From positions 930,001-994,000 of the forward strand of contig JAQFWX010000001.1 of assembly GCA_027605045.1 (NCBI GenBank): a stretch of DNA of 64,000 nt, read 5' to 3'. Position numbers and translations under genes: made by a program. Shown in pieces: positions 36,616-48,112 of this stretch (its first letter is position 1; every line of letters starts with the position of its first letter). The DNA is from Phallus indusiatus (taxonomy: Eukaryota > Basidiomycota > Agaricomycetes > Phallales > Phallaceae). The notes under the pieces were generated by a model. It was not told the origin of the DNA. It saw only the letters and a program-made list of their open reading frames with translations, and did not search any database.

Positions 36616-37756
36616 TGTCATGGACCTCTGAATGTCAAGAGGCGGAGGCAGGATGTTTATGAAATAAATATGAAAACTTTAAGTCCATACATTACCATTT
36701 TGATAGAGCCATTATTCTAGAAGAGTAAGCTCCGACCGGAAACCGGCCATAGCACCTCTTTTTCCAAAAAATTGGCTTCAAATCATGCGCATAGGCTGTG
36801 CATTATATCCAATCAAGTATATAATGAGCATCATTGGCTGTTGATGATTGGCCATTACCCTCGATTCGACTGAGATGACTCAAAGGACACCCAATTGCAA
36901 CTTCGAAACTCACTACGACGAGATTCTGACGAGGTTCGAAACACCGCGCTACAAAAAATCATCAGTAGGAATTTAAGCCCATCGATAATACCATGCATAC
37001 CCGGTTGCTGGCGGTCTCAGCTGCGACTTATGCATACACGTGCTCTGTGTCTATACCAGTCGCGTGTTGATGAGCTCGACTTCAGTAAAAATTCACCTCA
37101 GTGATCGAATGGAGAGAAATCTTTTTCTTGGACCAGTAGGCCACTGGAAGTTTCAAGATGAGATCGGATGTAGCCAACACCCAGATCACCGACTCTCCGG
37201 AAGCCGTTTCGTGAGTTTGGAGGCTCATATAAATACGGGTTCTCTACGGTGGCTTGAACTGAGTTGACAAGGAACACCCTAGTATGAATACTGAGTAGTT
37301 TTACACTTCAATACAGTTCATTTTTCCCCTTTTGTTTCCCCTCAGAAGTATTATTACTATCACTGAGATTTTATTTACATTTCTAAGTTCCCTACGGAGC
37401 GTCTTCCCTCTTCCTGCTAGAACTGTCCGGCTCCCTCAGTAATTCAATCTAACGATTATATCTCCCAGACATTCAATCGGGAAAGCGATGTAAATAAAAC
37501 TTCAAGTTTAGTACACCCTAATACACCAGTCGTGTATTTGGACCGTCAACCGGCTTGAGGTACAAAATGATATCTTAAAGGAAGATTTAAAACTACGTAT
37601 GTACATATGAGAATTATCAAGAACTGAAAAGTCTCCATATTGCTAACTTGAAGAACGAAATGTGTCAGGCTTTTGCACAATAAGAACCAGGCTTCTATAT
37701 AATGACTTGATGGGCATGTCCTTGTGCAGTAGGAGGTTATGTTGTACTAGACGATG
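36616..37756. other. Intergenic between TMR-12 and TMR-13
   Basis: The first part repeats 18,957-19,630 of block 1. The stretch TCCCAGACATTCAAT at 37,463-37,477 is the left side of the deletion junction seen in block 1. No gene is supported. Confidence 0.5.
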
Positions 37757-39442
37757 TTATTGCTCGGAATAAATTGGGGGTATTTCGACAGGAGGTTGAC
37801 GAAGAGGCTGGATCAAACGAATACCGCTATCTTCATGTTGGATGAAAGGGTCAGTATCGGTAATCCCAGTTTCGGCTCCTGGTGCGAGATCGTTTCTCGG
37901 TGAACGTGCTGGAATGAAGTGTGCGGAAGAAACTGTGACAGTCAATGGGACTGAGGACCTTGACCCAAGGCTGAGGCCAGATGTTTCGCCGGGAGGGTTA
38001 GGCGGGATTGAACTATTTAAAGGCAAAATTGGATCAGATGTTGAGTTTTGGCTGGTGTCCTGCAAATAAGGATGGGTACTAGTGTGTGTTTTACTGTGGT
38101 TTCTGGACTGATTGAGTGATGTAAATGGTGCGACTGTCTGCGAGACGAGCTGCGACGGCTGTAAAACGTCAATTCGAAAGGGATCTATTGTTTTATCCCC
38201 TTTCATTTTACTATAACGACTGCCCTTTGTCCATCTGTTTCTCAGCCAAAAGACGACGATTCCTAAGATCACAATCCCCCAACAGCTCCTCCAACACCCT
38301 TAATAACAGTTCCTATATGTGAAGATGCTGAATCAAACTCCCGATTTGGTGTGTTTCCACCTACGCTTCCCGTGGAAGTTGAAGCTAACGTTGACGATGA
38401 TACATGTACGATCGATGGCGTTACCGGCGGATCGGTCGTAAAATTCCCATCGGTCCCTTTGGGAGGGTTTATACCGGGGGGTGAACTCGAGGCGAGAAAA
38501 GAGCCGTTCGTGACATGAAGGTAGTCCAAGGTAAAAGGAGTCTGTCCCGTACTCCCAGTGTATTTGGCTGAAAGAACATGCGTTCCCATCTCAAGAGTGG
38601 GTGTCGTAAAGAAAAGCTGGTTAAATGCTGTATTGGTAAACGATGACGGCAGCCCCGGTAGCTGGAAAGGCGTGAAACTCTGGTCATCGATGGAATATTC
38701 TCCCGAAGAGGCATCATGCGACTCCTCAACGAGAGTCAATCCATACCATGATAATTTAGTGCCTAAATCATTGGTCTGTTTAAGATGTATCATAAAAGTC
38801 TATAAGATTTCCATACCTATAAACGTCACGACAACAAGGCTTCCAGGATCCGTCGTTTGGTTTGCTGTTTCTTCCACACCAACAGTCCATCCCGAAATGA
38901 AATTTACTCCTGGATCGACATTGTTGATAACTATGAGTGAATTTTCAAGGGAAGCATCTGAAGAGGGCCGATACTGAATAAAGTCTATATACAACGGCAT
39001 TCCTTGTGAGGTTATGTTTACGACGAGCTCGTGTGCACCATCTGGAATAGTTTCCTGATAGCATAAAGACCAATTATTTTCAAAAGAGTTGAATATATTC
39101 GGCGCGCCAAGACTAACGCCATCGAGAACGCATTGCCAAGTAGGGTTTGGATCCGTCGACGGATTTGTGATATTGACGGTGCCGAACACCTCTATTGACG
39201 TCCCTTTATTCGAAAAAAGCTATGAGTAAAAATATACAGAATCATGTTTGAAAATTCTAACCGTGAAATGGAAAAATGAAGCTGCTTTCCGTTGTGGTGC
39301 TGTGTAACGTCTGCGAAAAAGCTGGGCCGTTATTCCCAAAGTCATTGACCGTCGTAGAAGCCTGAACAACGTTCCAGTCGCCGATGTATACTATACTCGA
39401 ATCATCGTTTGTAATGAGGAGCACTCGATCCGGGAAATTCAT
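37757..39442 (-). pseudogene. TMR-13: subfamily A copy with one-base frameshift in the transmembrane segment
   Basis: The exons are 39262-39442, 38817-39203 and 37757-38762. The exon sum is one base short of a multiple of three. The deficit lies in a run of five G at about 38,276-38,280: upstream the frame reads IKGVGGAVGG, downstream another frame continues ILGIVVFWLRNRW into a complete tail with QHEDSGIRLIQ and the end PPIYSEQ. The ectodomain is open (MNFPDRVLLITND, WQCVLDGVSLG, SWYGLTLVEESHDASSGEY). A one-base error in the assembly at this homopolymer would make the gene intact (about 524 codons), so pseudogene status is provisional. It has no partner in block 1. Confidence 0.75.
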
Positions 39443-39931
39443 AGGGACTTGGAATTGGTTGAATGTTCGAGTCCAGGTGTCTGTTTCAGCTGACAATAAA
39501 ACAGTAAACTTGAACAGATGGGAGCATTGCCAGTAGTAGGTTGTCCAGCTATTATCAATACAAGGTGTTCAAAGTTTCATCACACTGTGTCCCACGGTCC
39601 AGCCTCAGAGAAGGATCATATACTAAGTACTCCTGGATATCCAACTTGACGACGAACCAAATCTGATGTGCCTAGACATCCAATGCTCTCAGTCGGAACT
39701 CAATTGCAAATTCCAAGTAAAACCAAACACATACAATACAGATCGAACTAATAGCATAGTAAGTAATTCTGTTGGTGTTCACTGTTGACGAATATAACTC
39801 ACACATGACGCGTATATATATATATGTGTGTTCAGGAAATACTAGCATCAATGATTGTCTACGACAATTGGGCCGAAATCGGCTGGAGCATATTTTCTTC
39901 AAGTCTTGGAATTCCATGAAGACTATCCTAA
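39443..39931. other. Intergenic, no gene; short (AT)n tract
   Basis: Between TMR-13 start and TMR-14 stop. An (AT)n run lies near 39,815-39,824. Nothing else is supported. Confidence 0.5.
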
Positions 39932-41357
39932 TTACAATGAACTATAGTCTGGAGGAAGCTCCAGCGCATTATTGAAGCCCGGACTCATTATATGTAATCC
40001 GCTACCTTCATGGTGGTGTGCTCGAGAAATAGTCGTTAATTCGAGGTTTGAGTTAACCGAGGGTAATTCAGATGCGCCACTAACAGAAATTTGCGCAAAT
40101 AATGTTGTAGGTAACGTGCTTATATAGGGTGAAGTCTGGGATAATAAAATATTGTTTCTTTCCACAGTGGGAACAGCTGGCGTTGCCGGCGCAGAAGCAG
40201 TACGATCCTGGCGCAGTTCGACTTCACCAGCTGCGGATGGGAAAACATCGCTAGCCGCAGAAGAAAGATCCAATCCGAAGTGCGACCTAGGGTTTGATCT
40301 CACCTTCAACTTCCTATGTTTCAAACGCCTATAATAAAGAACTAACAGACCCACGACTCCAAATCCTATGAGCACAAAACCTCCTATGGCAGCGCCGTTT
40401 AAGTTAGGAGTCCCGTGCTTGTTGACCCGAGTTAAGGGAGGAGTTGAAGACGCTGACGTTGTTGATATTGAACGAGAAGACATTGTCATTGTAACAGGAT
40501 CTGATGCGTTTGTAACCAAGAAGCCATTCAATGTCAAAGGAGACGTGGACTCATTACCCAGAAATCGGACGAAAAGTGTGTGCGGTCCTTGTTGCAAGAC
40601 GTCCGTGATCAAAAAGGGAACATTGAAAAATAACGACGAGTTAGATATATTCGGAGGAAGACCGAGAGTAAACGGTATAAGAGGACCATTGTCAACGGAG
40701 TATTCCGCAGGAGAAGGTATATGAGGTTCGATCCCCAAGATAAGACCAAGCCATTCTATTCGAATTCCTATGAACGATATATTAAGAAATGCATTGGTCG
40801 TTTGTGTTAAGTTCGTAGGAAGCGGGCCTATCTGAGACCACCCTGGACTGAACGTTATTGAAGGGTCCGCATTGCCCACCAAAACAACGGCATTGTTGGT
40901 GGAAATATTAACTGAAGGAGTATACCCTATGGCGTCAAGGTAATACGGCCAGCCTTGTGTGGAAATATTAAGGGTAAGTTCGTGGGGACCATCCGGCAAA
41001 GTCATTGAACATTGATCGGCATTGTTGAGTCCAGTACCGACGGAAGAATTTATACTGATGCCGTCGATAAAGCATTCTACATCGGGCCCGTCCGGTGGAC
41101 TATCAGGAACCAGAGCGAATACATTAATAAAACTCCCTTGAGTTAGGAAATTTATCATGGATGATATTCAGAGAAACGAAGAATTTTATACCACTGAATG
41201 AAAAAGAAAAGCTGCCATTTGACGTTGTATGATATATACCTTCTAAAGGAGGTCCAAAATTACCCAGATTCTGGAATATGGAGGAATTGATAGGAAACCA
41301 TTCCCCCTCGTAGTGTATCTGAGCATCTTGGTTGCTCACGATAATCGAGCGTGTCAT
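39932..41357 (-). CDS. TMR-14: intact two-exon membrane protein, most divergent B copy (456 aa)
   Basis: The exons are 41192-41357 and 39932-41136, 1371 nt in frame. The start is MTRSIIVSNQDAQIHYEGEW. Module 1 has VECFIDGISIN and QCSMTLPDGPHELTLNIS. Module 2 has NADPSITFSPGW, RIEWLGLILGIEPHIPSPAEY and SVDNGPLIPF. The stalk is Thr/Ser-rich. The transmembrane helix reads GAAIGGFVLIGFGVVGLLVLYY, then RRLKHRKLK. The tail has HHEGSGLHIMS, a changed form of the HEDSGLR motif, and ends PPDYSSL. It is unique to block 2 and has no close duplicate in the window. Confidence 0.87.
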
Positions 41358-41974
41358 AGAAGTGAATTAAAGGAGGTGTGTATTCACAAGAGCTCAGCAA
41401 AACCGTGTTTATTTTGAAACATAATTTTCATAAGCGAAATGAGGCAATTAGTAACATCTCCAAATCAACTCTCAATCGCCCCGACCATACTTACTGAGTC
41501 GCTGTCTAATATCGCCGCCGTTCCGATTGAGAAAGCATGGTATTCAATAGCAAACTCACCGACCATAATGTAATAGTAGACTCTAGCACTCGATAAAGAT
41601 ATCTGTAACAATTTCCTATGAGTTGTGTAAACTTATCAATGATCTGGGTTTCGGCTAGCGCTTTGGAAGTTTCAAGATAGGGGGGTGTGCTTCATAGCCG
41701 AAACCCAGATCACTGATCAAGCTGAAATTATTTAGACTGAAAATTCGTACTCACACTTTACTCCAGCCAATATCTGATATCATCATCGCAATGAGTGCCA
41801 TATGCAGATTGGCCTTTGGTATGTTCGCGTATGGTCTACATAATGTTCCAATCAAAAATAAAAAATAAAAAATTTGTAAGCAACTTTAAATACAGAATCG
41901 TTGTTTCAACATTGAGAACGATTAACAAAATATTTTACTCATTACTAATTCCCAGCTGGAGGTGATGTTATCTA
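41358..41974. other. Intergenic between TMR-14 and TMR-15
   Basis: No gene is supported. It contains the inverted repeat at 41,641-41,711. Confidence 0.5.
41641..41711. repeat. 16-bp perfect inverted repeat, 39-nt loop
   Basis: GATCTGGGTTTCGGCT at 41,641-41,656 is the exact reverse complement of 41,696-41,711. Pairing extends a few bases outward with one mismatch. The right arm and loop resemble single-copy sequence near 19,500-19,545 and 37,145-37,190, so the second arm may be a local inverted copy. Confidence 0.7.
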
Positions 41975-43334
41975 TCACATCGTACTCGAGGTGCTGCTCG
42001 AGGCAGTGCTTGTCACGAAAGATGATGTAGTGGCTGTAGAGGAAGAGGATGATTGAGAACCCTCTCGGTGTAACGGAACATACTTCGATTGAGTAAAAAC
42101 GTCGGGTGCTGCAGTATCGTATCTCGTTGTGGGGGAAGTAGAGTTATCATTTGGAGATTCCCGTTCGCGTGTCAATGGCATCGGTGAATGAGAAGCCGGA
42201 GAATCTTGATACTCCATCTGGAAGGGGGTTACCACTTGCAGTTTTCTGCGTTTCAAACGCCTGCAATATATGAATAGTAGAACCATGACAATCAGCCCTA
42301 CCAGGGCTCCTATAACTCCTCCTGCTATAGCGCCAGCAGTGCTTCCTTGCTTATCACTGAAGCGAGTAGTCGAAGAGGAATTCAAAACTGTTGACGCTGG
42401 ATATGATATTGATGAGCTGGACGGCTTGTTCGTTGGGCCTACTGAACTTGTTGTCGAGGTCGATGGCTCTGGTTTATTCGCGACTACAATATTGCTCAAT
42501 GTTAAAGGAATCGCGGATTCGTTTCCCTGATATCGGACAAAAAGCCTATGTTTTTCTTGTTTCGAGGCGTTGATCTCGAAGAAAGGAACATTTGGAATAT
42601 CACTTGAGAAATTTGAACCTTGAAACGTGAGATTGAACATCCGTCCGTCGTCAATAGAGTATTGGGCTAGAGGCCCAGCATCCTGAAATCCCGACGAGAT
42701 AGCTCCGAACCAGCCAATACTCTCTCCTGTAAAAGATATATTGACATACGCGCTGGTCGTTTTAGTCATGTTCGCCACGAAATCATCTGACGATGACCAG
42801 CCTGGGCTATAAGATATCGAATGGTCTGTGTTTGGTATCATGACTAGGGCATTTTCGAACATAGTATCGTTCGATGGCACATATTGTAATCTATCAAGGA
42901 AGAAGTGTGTGTTTTTCGAGGTTACGTTAACGACGAGCTCGTGAGAACCATTCATAAGGTTCGAAGACGTGCATAGAGTTGCATGGTTCTCCTTCAGGGT
43001 AATATTAGGTTTTTGAATGCTTGCGCCATTAAGAGAGCATTTGAATCCAATTTGACTCGATGAAGTATTGTTAAGCAGACCGAGTACATCAATTGAAGTT
43101 CCTTAAAATCAAAAGTGTCATTTCACAATGGTTCAAAGGCGATAACGACTTGCCGTTGAATTTGAAAGTAAAACTACTGCTGTTTGATATTGCCTCATGA
43201 AGGAACTCCCAAGGGGGCGAAGATCCCGTGGTGTGAAACAACGGTGGATAGCGCGAAAAGTGGGTACGAGTCCAGTTTCCTTCATAGTGTATTTGACTAA
43301 TATCCTGATTGCTCACGATGATTTTACGAGACAT
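41975..43334 (-). CDS. TMR-15: two-exon membrane protein with GC-AG intron and divergent tail (435 aa)
   Basis: The exons are 43154-43334 and 41975-43101, 1308 nt in frame if the donor is GCAAGT (a GC-AG intron) at the family position. Exon 1 ends FTFKFNG. The start is MSRKIIVSNQDISQIHYEGNW. Module 1 has FKCSLNGASI, LCTSSNLMNGSHELVVNVTS and FFLDRLQYVPS. Module 2 has NTDHSISYSPGW, SIGWFGAISSG and AQYSIDDGRMF. The transmembrane segment is GAIAGGVIGALVGLIVMVLLFIYCRRLKRRK. The tail ends in a Ser/Thr-rich run (TATTSS, STSSTM) and lacks DSGIR and PPxY. Its block-1 counterpart is the relic TMR-7b. Confidence 0.82.
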
Positions 43335-43832
43335 CTTGAACCGAGCAACGGACGTAGTGCTGTTGGATTTTCGGTGGTTGTTTTGCTTGGATTATAAGAT
43401 TATAAGGCCTCGGATGGGCCATTGGCAACGAACGTCGGCAACTCCTCACACTCGTCATCGTCTTCTTCGATGCGTATGATCAATTCGCCGCCGGATGGAC
43501 ATGCGAACATCTGTGCCTTAAGTGAGATATTTCGTCTGAGATAATCGGTTTGTGCTCTCCCAACAAGTTATTATAACAAAGAGGGCTCAGTACAGTTTAG
43601 CGAAGCCTTCTAGTATGTTATCATGAATCTTTCGCCAGTCGTATTTTTGCGCGATGAGTGATGTAAAAAAACAACGAACCTTAAGATATCAGAGCCCAAT
43701 TATATAATTCATTCAAGTACGTAGTATAACAGTGGGCTATGGTCGTGTGCCATTAGGTATATGGCAAAGACCAATGGGATCTCCTTGATAACGAAGCGTG
43801 TATCGGCTTTATCAGCCGCCAGGTAAAGACAA
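43335..43832. other. Intergenic, no gene
   Basis: Counterpart of 20,156-20,634. Nothing is supported. Confidence 0.5.
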
Positions 43833-45303
43833 TCAGATCGTGGTGTAAATTGGTGGCAGTTCTATTACATTGTTCATATCCGGATTTACGATACGCAATC
43901 CGCTGTCTTCATGTTGTACCTCAACGAGAGGCGCTTCCTCCACCGGATTTGAATTCGAATATCTCGCTATGAGCGGCGATGAATCGTTTGAACGCTGTAC
44001 TGCCGCGGACCACTCAGCAGACAGACCTCGATGTGTTGTGCTAACAGGTGTTTGAGTATAAGCCATCGATGTTGCAGTACCAGATTGAGAAGTGGTGAAA
44101 CTGTTGGACAACCCTGATTCATCTGTCGCGAGTGCCTCAGGTTGGGATATGTCTATCAGGAAGGGCGTCACGGCTCCATCTGAAGCTACCCGTAACACCC
44201 TACTCCTTAAGTGTCTGCAATAGAGGACAAGCAGAGCGGTTATCAAACCGATTCCTGCGATACCCCCTACGACCCCTCCTGCTATAGCGCCGATAGGGTT
44301 TTGTGACGAGGTCTCGAGAGGGGAAGATGAAGTAGAGGGTGGAGAAGGAAGAGCGGACGACGACGGGGAAGAGGATGAAGATACAAAAGTAGACGAGGAT
44401 GGCACAGACGAGGAAGAGGAAAGAGGCGGAGAGGATGGAGAGGATGCATTTGTAATCAAAAGATTGTTCAAGGTCAGAGGGGTCACAGAATCGTTGCCTA
44501 GATAACGGACAAAAAGTGTATGCGATCCTTGTTCTAAAATGTCGGTGGTAAAAAATGGAATATTGAAAGTGTCGCCCGATTTAGAAGCTCCAGAGGGTAA
44601 ACCTGGGAGAGTGAAAGATACCAAAGGGCCGTCATCAATGGAGTATTCGGCAGAAGCAGGCGCGTGAGGTTCCGATCCTGGGATAATTCCAAACCATTGT
44701 ACCCGATTTCCTACGAAAGTTACATTGGCGAAGGCATTCGTAGCCTCTGTCATATTCGTCGTGAACTGATTCAGCTCTGTCCACCCGGAACTATATGTTA
44801 TTGAAGGGTCTATGTTGGGTATTATAATGGTGGCATTATTGAGCGGAACATGGGTCGAAGGCGCATACTGCAGGTTGTCAAGGAAGAAGGATGAACCTTG
44901 CGTGGAGATGTTGGCGACGAGCTCATGGGATCCGTCGGGGAGATTCGATGTGCACAGATGTACATTGTTTTCTCCCGCTGTAATGGAGGAGGATTTAGTA
45001 ACACCGTCAACTGTGCATTCCAAGGTGAATTGGCTCGACGAGCTTTCGGTAATAAGTCCGAGCACACTGATGTAAGTGCCTTGAGAGTATATATTAGCAT
45101 TAAAAAAGATGGTTAAGTACAAGCTTACCGCTGAACGAGAACGAGAAACTGCTATTCGATGTTGTCGTGTGTAGTGTGTCTTCCAAAGGCGGTCCAAAAT
45201 TACCCAAAGTCTGGAAAGACGAAGAATCCGACATTGACCAGTCTCCTACATAGTGTATTTTGGTATCCCGGTTGCTCACAACAACTAAACGCGAGTTTGA
45301 CAT
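43833..45303 (-). CDS. TMR-16: intact two-exon membrane protein, partner of TMR-8 (473 aa)
   Basis: The exons are 45129-45303 and 43833-45079, 1422 nt in frame. The start is MSNSRLVVVSNRDTKIHYVGDW, and no upstream in-frame ATG exists. It is nearly identical to TMR-8 in both modules (LECTVDGVTKSSS, NIDPSITYSSGW, VQWFGIIPGSEPHAPASAEY). The Ser/Pro stalk is longer than in TMR-8, apparently through repeat expansion of SSSS/SSP units. The transmembrane segment is GAIAGGVVGGIAGIGLITALLVLY. The tail has QHEDSGLRIVN and ends ELPPIYTTI. It is a likely functional paralogue of TMR-8. Confidence 0.88.
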
Positions 45304-47354
45304 TGTGTTTTTAGTTGGCAGTATTGTGGTGTCTGAGTCGTCCGAATTACTGGACCAGGCTGTATTTTCTCCTAAACGCTTGGAATCGGAGGCGACATCT
45401 CACCTCAACAGTCAACTTACTACTTAACAAGCGAACTTCCCATGTACTTTTCCTAAAGGAAAGTGACGTTCCCTGTACCAAAGGCTAAAGCTCAGTAAAG
45501 CTCCCCATTCAATCCGGAAGCAAATATCTGGTGATGAATCGGACTTTCAAATTTATAGAAGTAAACTTCTGAAATGTTCACACTCCACTAGGTTCGGCGC
45601 AAGCCGGTGAACCTCTGGTTCACACGTTCAAAGAACGTGCTTGGAGCAAATGCTTCCGCTAAGGGGGGTAGCATTTTTGAAGATTGAAAATTATTTTGTA
45701 CTTAAACTTGCTTTGTGCTTTTAGTAAAGTAAGAACTAGCTATGTGTTGAAATAATCCAGTATCATAATTATTATGATTGTGTTTGTGTGTATTGCACAA
45801 TAGCATGGACATGTCGGACGAGCGTTGCGCGGGATAATCATGTTACACAACTTCCGCAAAAGCTCCTAGAAACTTGAAAAATTTCAGGCACACTGATATC
45901 ACAGGTGTCTTCAAATTTACATATATTACCAAAATTAATTTCGTAGCAAGTTATTGGTAAAAAACTAATTTACCGAGACAAAAGTCACGTGATTCAAAGT
46001 TTGCGCTAAGTTTGAGTCTGAACGTGTGCTCAGCGTATCCAGTGCCAAAATAAAGAAAATTGATCAATTTTAATAATGGGTAATATTCAGAAGGAAATAA
46101 AATCTTTGTTATATTTTGAAATTTTGCAGCGAATTCGCGGGAATTGTGGCCATTCTTTTCGGTGCGTTTTAGGACTACTTCACTAAGCTAGAAACGAACC
46201 GGTGAAGTATTCTGAAAACTTGGTATATTGAAACACAAAATCTAGCAACATGTTTCTGGTAAATATCAAACAAAAAATGAGGTTAAATCCTAGATGAGCA
46301 AATAAAATCAAAAAGAATATTTTAACCAACGGAAACATTGCGCACCCAATCCCCTTAAATTCCACTACTCAACTTTGAAACTCTGTCAAATCAATTCAGT
46401 TCCCATATATCTCCTCTCCGATATCTTCCGCATCGAAAATTTGCAAAAATAAGCGTGGAAGACGGTAGAGATGAAAAGGCTACCCCCCTTTGAGGAGGGA
46501 CTACGAAATGCGTGGTAGTGGCACTCGGCAAGAATTTCGGACTACCACCCCCGTACCAGAGTTCTAAATTTACTTTTTTTAAAAAAAACCCGCCACACCG
46601 GCAACCCTGACCCATCATTTTTCCCGCCCCAGGCGCAGGATGAGCTAATCAGCACACCGAAATTTTCAGAAGTATTGACACTGAGCGAGTGGGCGGGCGG
46701 ATGTAGCTAACGCTCGACGGGAACTTTTCTTGTTGGCAGAATTCACACATCACACCTGTTTTGGCTATATAAAATTTTTATTTCTCTTGCTTAGCTTTAC
46801 ATTAGAAACTATCTATGGTCGGTGTTACCAATGCTATCAATCACACCCCGTGAGCTTACTTTACAATTCATTAGCTACCCACAAGCCCGTCAAAAAATAC
46901 GGACAAAGCACAAAACGTGGGGATGGATTATGTATGAGGGAGAAGGGCGGGAATACGTCTGGGGGGAGGGGGTGGTTAAACTGCCTATGAAAAATGAAAC
47001 AAAATATAAATATATTGAGAGAAACAGGTGCTTACTAGACATGCTAATCTCAAATATTCAACCCAAGCCCATTCACACGAGTTACTGCAGGTTTTTCCAG
47101 CTGCAATATGACGCGACCGCCGCCTGCTGGCCAGGCCAAAAAAAACAGTCAGCTCGAGTCTGGCTAAAACGACCAAAAAAAACGCGTACTAATCTGTCAA
47201 CCCATTCAGTAAAAGTAATCCATGTTGAGGAAGTGCCGCCGTCGCCGCCGCCGAAGGTGGACGCGTCGAGAAAGGTGATGGTGGTTCAGAAAAAGGTTTG
47301 ACGCTTGCGATTTGATCACGTGCTTCCATTTGCGTCGCTTGTACCACGTACATA

Positions 47355-47716
47355 CAGTGGCGAACATAAATAATGCTCGTGATGCGCTTTTGGGGCCAAA
47401 ATGACCACATTGCAAGCCTTATATCTCGCCGGGGAGGAAAATTCAGTTGATGGTTTCTAAGCTCAAATGAAAAAGAAGATCAGAAAGTATAATAATAGCA
47501 TTCTACCAATTTTTTTTAGAAAGCCCTGGAAAGTTGATTTTGGGGTTTTTAAACCCTTCATATCTGTACAGACCTCAGACATTTATACTCAGTTTATTCA
47601 CTCATAAGATCGCCAAGTTGCTCATCTACAACTCTCACATAATGTATTTGCCATGAATTTTATTTTTCGCGAGATATTACAGGCTACATCACGTGCATTA
47701 TTTATGTTCGCCACTG
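47355..47716. mobile_element. Tc1/mariner-type MITE, 362 bp, TA target
   Basis: The left end CAGTGGCGAACATAAATAATG is exactly repeated in reverse complement at the right end (CATTATTTATGTTCGCCACTG), and similarity continues for some 60 bases inward. A TA dinucleotide lies on each side (47,353-47,354 and 47,717-47,718). No transposase is encoded. CAGT ends and a TA target are typical of the Tc1/mariner superfamily, so it would depend on a transposase elsewhere. Confidence 0.85.
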
Positions 47717-48016
47717 TAGTTGCCCACAACCCCGCCCTAATTAGGCGCACACGGGGGCGGGGCCGGTAAAAAAAATTATATCCTGAGTGGTACTCGATTA
47801 AATAATAGCTACCTACCGAGGAGTTCGGAGTTGGGAGTACCATTCATCTAGTATAGACCCCCCTTTGAGGTCGAGTTTGCTCCAAGCCCCTTTTCCGAAC
47901 GCTCGAGAACGATGTCACGGTGACCGACTGAGTCTCAATTCGGAAAAGCGGCTTGGTACGAACCTAACACGGATCCTGGGCCTGTGAGAACATGATAAAT
48001 ATTGGAACAACTTTAA

Positions 48017-48112
48017 TTTACAGCTGTTCCGGTTGTAGTAAGGCGGGGTTTGATGAGCTTTAACGTGTGGGATTTTGAAAGTCCACCTTATTATTCAACC
48101 GAAACGACTGTA
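48017..48112. mobile_element. Short inverted-repeat element, 96 bp, 8-bp target duplication
   Basis: The left end TTTACAGCTGTTCCGGTT and right end AACCGAAACGACTGTA are imperfect inverted repeats. AACTTTAA is present directly at 48,009-48,016 and 48,113-48,120. An 8-bp duplication is usual for hAT elements. The end sequence resembles that of the 264-bp element in TMR-1. Confidence 0.65.

Noticed and set aside
45570..45665. Hairpin-like stretch around GGTTCGGCGCAAGCC tested as a tRNA
   Set aside because: It has a partial B-box-like string but no matching acceptor stem, A box or anticodon arm at proper spacing.
46822..47301. 159-codon plus-strand frame in the block-2 island
   Set aside because: No recognisable domain, low-complexity composition, and its region has no counterpart in block 1; not enough to call a gene.
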